A stretch of 40,909 nucleotides of DNA from Planctomycetaceae bacterium (GTDB taxonomy: Bacteria > Planctomycetota > Planctomycetia > Planctomycetales > Planctomycetaceae). Both the position numbers and the translations under genes were made by a program. The stretch's first letter is position 1; every line of letters starts with the position of its first letter. Positions 39,102 through 40,909 of the stretch are shown here, in pieces. A model generated the notes under the pieces. The model was given only the letters and a program-made list of their open reading frames with translations. It did no database searches and was not told where the DNA came from. Where the stretch lies: assembly GCA_020426515.1 (NCBI GenBank), contig JAGQPW010000039.1, positions 1 through 40,909 of the forward strand, written 5' to 3'.

Positions 39102-40909
39102 TCATGCACTTCCTGTTCCCGCGTCACTCGTTGTTTCCTGTTGGTCGGTGTTTTGATCGTGACTCTCCGCAATGCCGTTGCTGTGAAGCCCGGACTCATC
39201 GATATCCAACAGTGGGACTTCTGACTGCGATTCGCCGACGACTCGTGCGGCGGACTTCAGTCCGAAGAGCCAGAACAGAGCCGGGTGGACAAAGAAGTCG
39301 AGCAATGTCGAACTGATGAGTCCACCGAGAATCACTGTGGCGACGGGATACAGAATCTCTTTGCCTGGTTCCTCGGCTGCGAGTACGAGTGGCACCAGTC
39401 CAATACCCGAAGTCAGCGCCGTCATCAGCACGGGAGCCAGCCGCTCCAGTCCTGCGCGGACGATCATCTCCTTCGTCCACCCTTCACCTTCGTGTTTCAC
39501 CAGATGCAAATAGTGATTCAGTAGGAGAATGCCATTCCGAGATGCGATCCCCGCCAAAGAAATGAAACCGACCTTGGCTGCTGTGGTGAGCGTCTGCCCG
39601 GTCAATACGAGAGCCAGGACCGATCCAATGAATGCCATCGGCAGGGCGGCCATGACCTGCAGCGACAGATTGACTGATCGGAACATGGTGTAAAGCACCA
39701 TGAAGACGCCGATCATCGCAACAGCAAACAGCAAAGTGATGACGCGACTGGCCGACTGTTCACTTTCGAACTCACCGCTGTACTCGACGAAGTACCCTTC
39801 AGGCAACGATTGAACGACGGGTGCCACCGCCTGCTGGATCTCTTCAACAACATCGACGACGCCTCGATTGGAAACGTTGCACTGTAGGATAACACGCCGA
39901 CGGACGTTTTCGCGGTTGACGGTATTCGGGCCACCAGACGAATAGATGCGGGCCACAGACTCCAGTGGCACCTGGCCACCTTCAGGAAGGTCGATTGTCA
40001 ATCGTTTGAGTGTTTCCATGTTCTCGCGGGCACCTTCGTCGAGTCGGACGAGCAGGTCAAATTGACGCTGGCCGATGAGCACCTCAGAGACGACGTCGCC
40101 ATTCATCGCGGTCTCAATGAACTCGTTCACAGCCGCCACAGACAAGCCGTTCAGCATTAACTTGTCGCGGTCCACTTCAATCCGCAGCTGGGGAATGATG
40201 ACCTGTGGTTCTACCAATGGATCTTTGACGCCGGGAACTGACTGAATCACCCCCTTCATTTCTTCCGCCTTGCGTCGCAACAGATCGAGGTCGTCGCCGT
40301 AGATCTTGATTCCAATCGGCGCCTTAACCCCAGAGACCATGTGCGAGATCAGGTGCGCGATTGGCTGCTCGACAGCGGTGACAATGCCAGGGATATCCGC
40401 CATTGCCTCACGAACCTCGTTGATCTGCTCTTCACGGCTACGTGGAGAGTGTGAATTGAGTTCGAGGATGTACTCACTCATGTTGACTCCCTCCGCATGC
40501 TCGTCGAGCTCGGCACGGCCGGTTCTACGAACGAAGGAGTCGATGTCTTCAACCTTTAAGAGTCGCTGTTCTACCTTGTGGTTGATGTCGTTCGAAGCAG
40601 CCAGCGAAGTTCCAGGTGGAAGCACGACGTTGAGTTGGATTGCGCCTTCGTTGAACGGCGGCAGGAATCCGCGTTCTAGATTGGCCACAAACACACCGGC
40701 GATCACGACCGCGAGCGCGGTGACCGTCAAATTGAATCGCGGAAACGCCAGACTGAACCGTATGACTTTGTCGCCAACCCACTTCAGTCCTCGCAACAGG
40801 AATCCGTCTTTTTCCTCTTCCGTCAACTTGGCATGGCCCAGCAGCCAGTAGGCCAACACTGGTGTCACTGTTAAAGACACCAGTAGCGACGAGACGATCG
40901 ACACGATGT
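39102..40909 (-). CDS. Second HME-RND efflux pump, C-terminal part (runs off the right edge)
   Basis: At least 600 residues of the C-terminal half. It starts in the middle of the fourth-to-sixth-helix region (LVSLTVTPVLAYWLLG), then RGFLPPFNEGAIQLNVVLPP, porter segments (PIGIKIYGDDLDLLRRKAEE; GPNTVNRENVRRRVILQCNV) and C-terminal helices (KVGFISLAGIASRNGILLLN; RLAPVLMTALTSGIGLVPLV). It is clearly a CusA/CzcA-family pump but different from the one at 21693-24926. The C-terminal tail is acidic (SEVPLLDIDESGLHSNG, DQNTDQQETTSDAG). The N-terminal half lies outside the window. Confidence 0.92.
   Translation of the reverse strand, partial: IVSIVSSLLVSLTVTPVLAYWLLGHAKLTEEEKDGFLLRGLKWVGDKVIRFSLAFPRFNLTVTALAVVIAGVFVANLERGFLPPFNEGAIQLNVVLPPGTSLAASNDINHKVEQRLLKVEDIDSFVRRTGRAELDEHAEGVNMSEYILELNSHSPRSREEQINEVREAMADIPGIVTAVEQPIAHLISHMVSGVKAPIGIKIYGDDLDLLRRKAEEMKGVIQSVPGVKDPLVEPQVIIPQLRIEVDRDKLMLNGLSVAAVNEFIETAMNGDVVSEVLIGQRQFDLLVRLDEGARENMETLKRLTIDLPEGGQVPLESVARIYSSGGPNTVNRENVRRRVILQCNVSNRGVVDVVEEIQQAVAPVVQSLPEGYFVEYSGEFESEQSASRVITLLFAVAMIGVFMVLYTMFRSVNLSLQVMAALPMAFIGSVLALVLTGQTLTTAAKVGFISLAGIASRNGILLLNHYLHLVKHEGEGWTKEMIVRAGLERLAPVLMTALTSGIGLVPLVLAAEEPGKEILYPVATVILGGLISSTLLDFFVHPALFWLFGLKSAARVVGESQSEVPLLDIDESGLHSNGIAESHDQNTDQQETTSDAGTGSA

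Noticed and set aside
1..40909. tRNA or rRNA genes
   Set aside because: No cloverleaf with a CCA-type end or conserved rRNA segment was recognised by eye; a covariance search would settle this.

Overview
The window looks like chromosomal accessory DNA from a planctomycete. This is an inference. It rests on GC-rich coding sequence, the resemblance of several small conserved proteins to planctomycete hypotheticals, IS1182/IS701/IS110-type elements, and a Ycf35/DUF2997/Ycf46-like gene set next to ubiquitin-type genes. No rRNA, tRNA or CRISPR array was recognised. Many genes have a clear GGAG/AGGA ribosome-binding site, which was used to place starts.

Region 1 (1-6.1 kb, plus strand) is a damaged defence island. 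An IS5-type transposase runs off the left edge. Next come a disrupted type I restriction specificity gene (hsdS), three small or unknown genes, a DUF262/HNH GmrSD-like protein, and a GIY-YIG/DUF4357 protein. The region ends in an 8-bp head-to-head junction between the first 24 codons of an endonuclease/exonuclease/phosphatase gene and the first 100 codons of a tyrosine integrase.

Region 2 (7.0-14.6 kb, minus strand) is the most interesting part: one tightly packed set of 13 genes. In transcription order they are DUF1257 (Ycf35-like), DUF2997, a Ycf46-like AAA+ ATPase, an acidic small protein, a membrane-anchored protein, a 315-residue unknown, two small unknowns, a ThiS/MoaD-type ubiquitin-like protein, a two-helix membrane peptide, an E2-like protein fused to a four-fold 15-residue cysteine repeat, a JAMM peptidase and an E1-like ThiF protein. 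Together they could form a complete attach-and-release system (UBL, E1, E2 with a RING-like tail, peptidase) coupled to an AAA+ remodeller.

Region 3 (14.8-20.7 kb) is an insertion-sequence graveyard. It holds an IS110-type element flanked by 28-bp direct repeats and lacking its first catalytic Asp, an IS3 copy cut by an IS701 copy, a 5'-damaged IS1182 copy, and an IS3 orfA remnant.

Region 4 (20.8-40.9 kb, almost all minus strand) is a heavy-metal resistance island. One HME-RND cluster holds a Cys-rich exported protein, a membrane fusion protein, a CzcA/CusA pump, a His-rich lipoprotein and a thioredoxin lipoprotein. Divergent to it is a broken outer-membrane barrel gene, followed by an IS903-like insertion. 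Beyond that lie His-rich exported proteins, a CadA/ZntA-type P-type ATPase, Cys/His-rich small exported proteins, an ABC ATPase/permease pair, and a second RND pump running off the right edge. No metal-responsive regulator (MerR, ArsR, CsoR or CopY type) was recognised.
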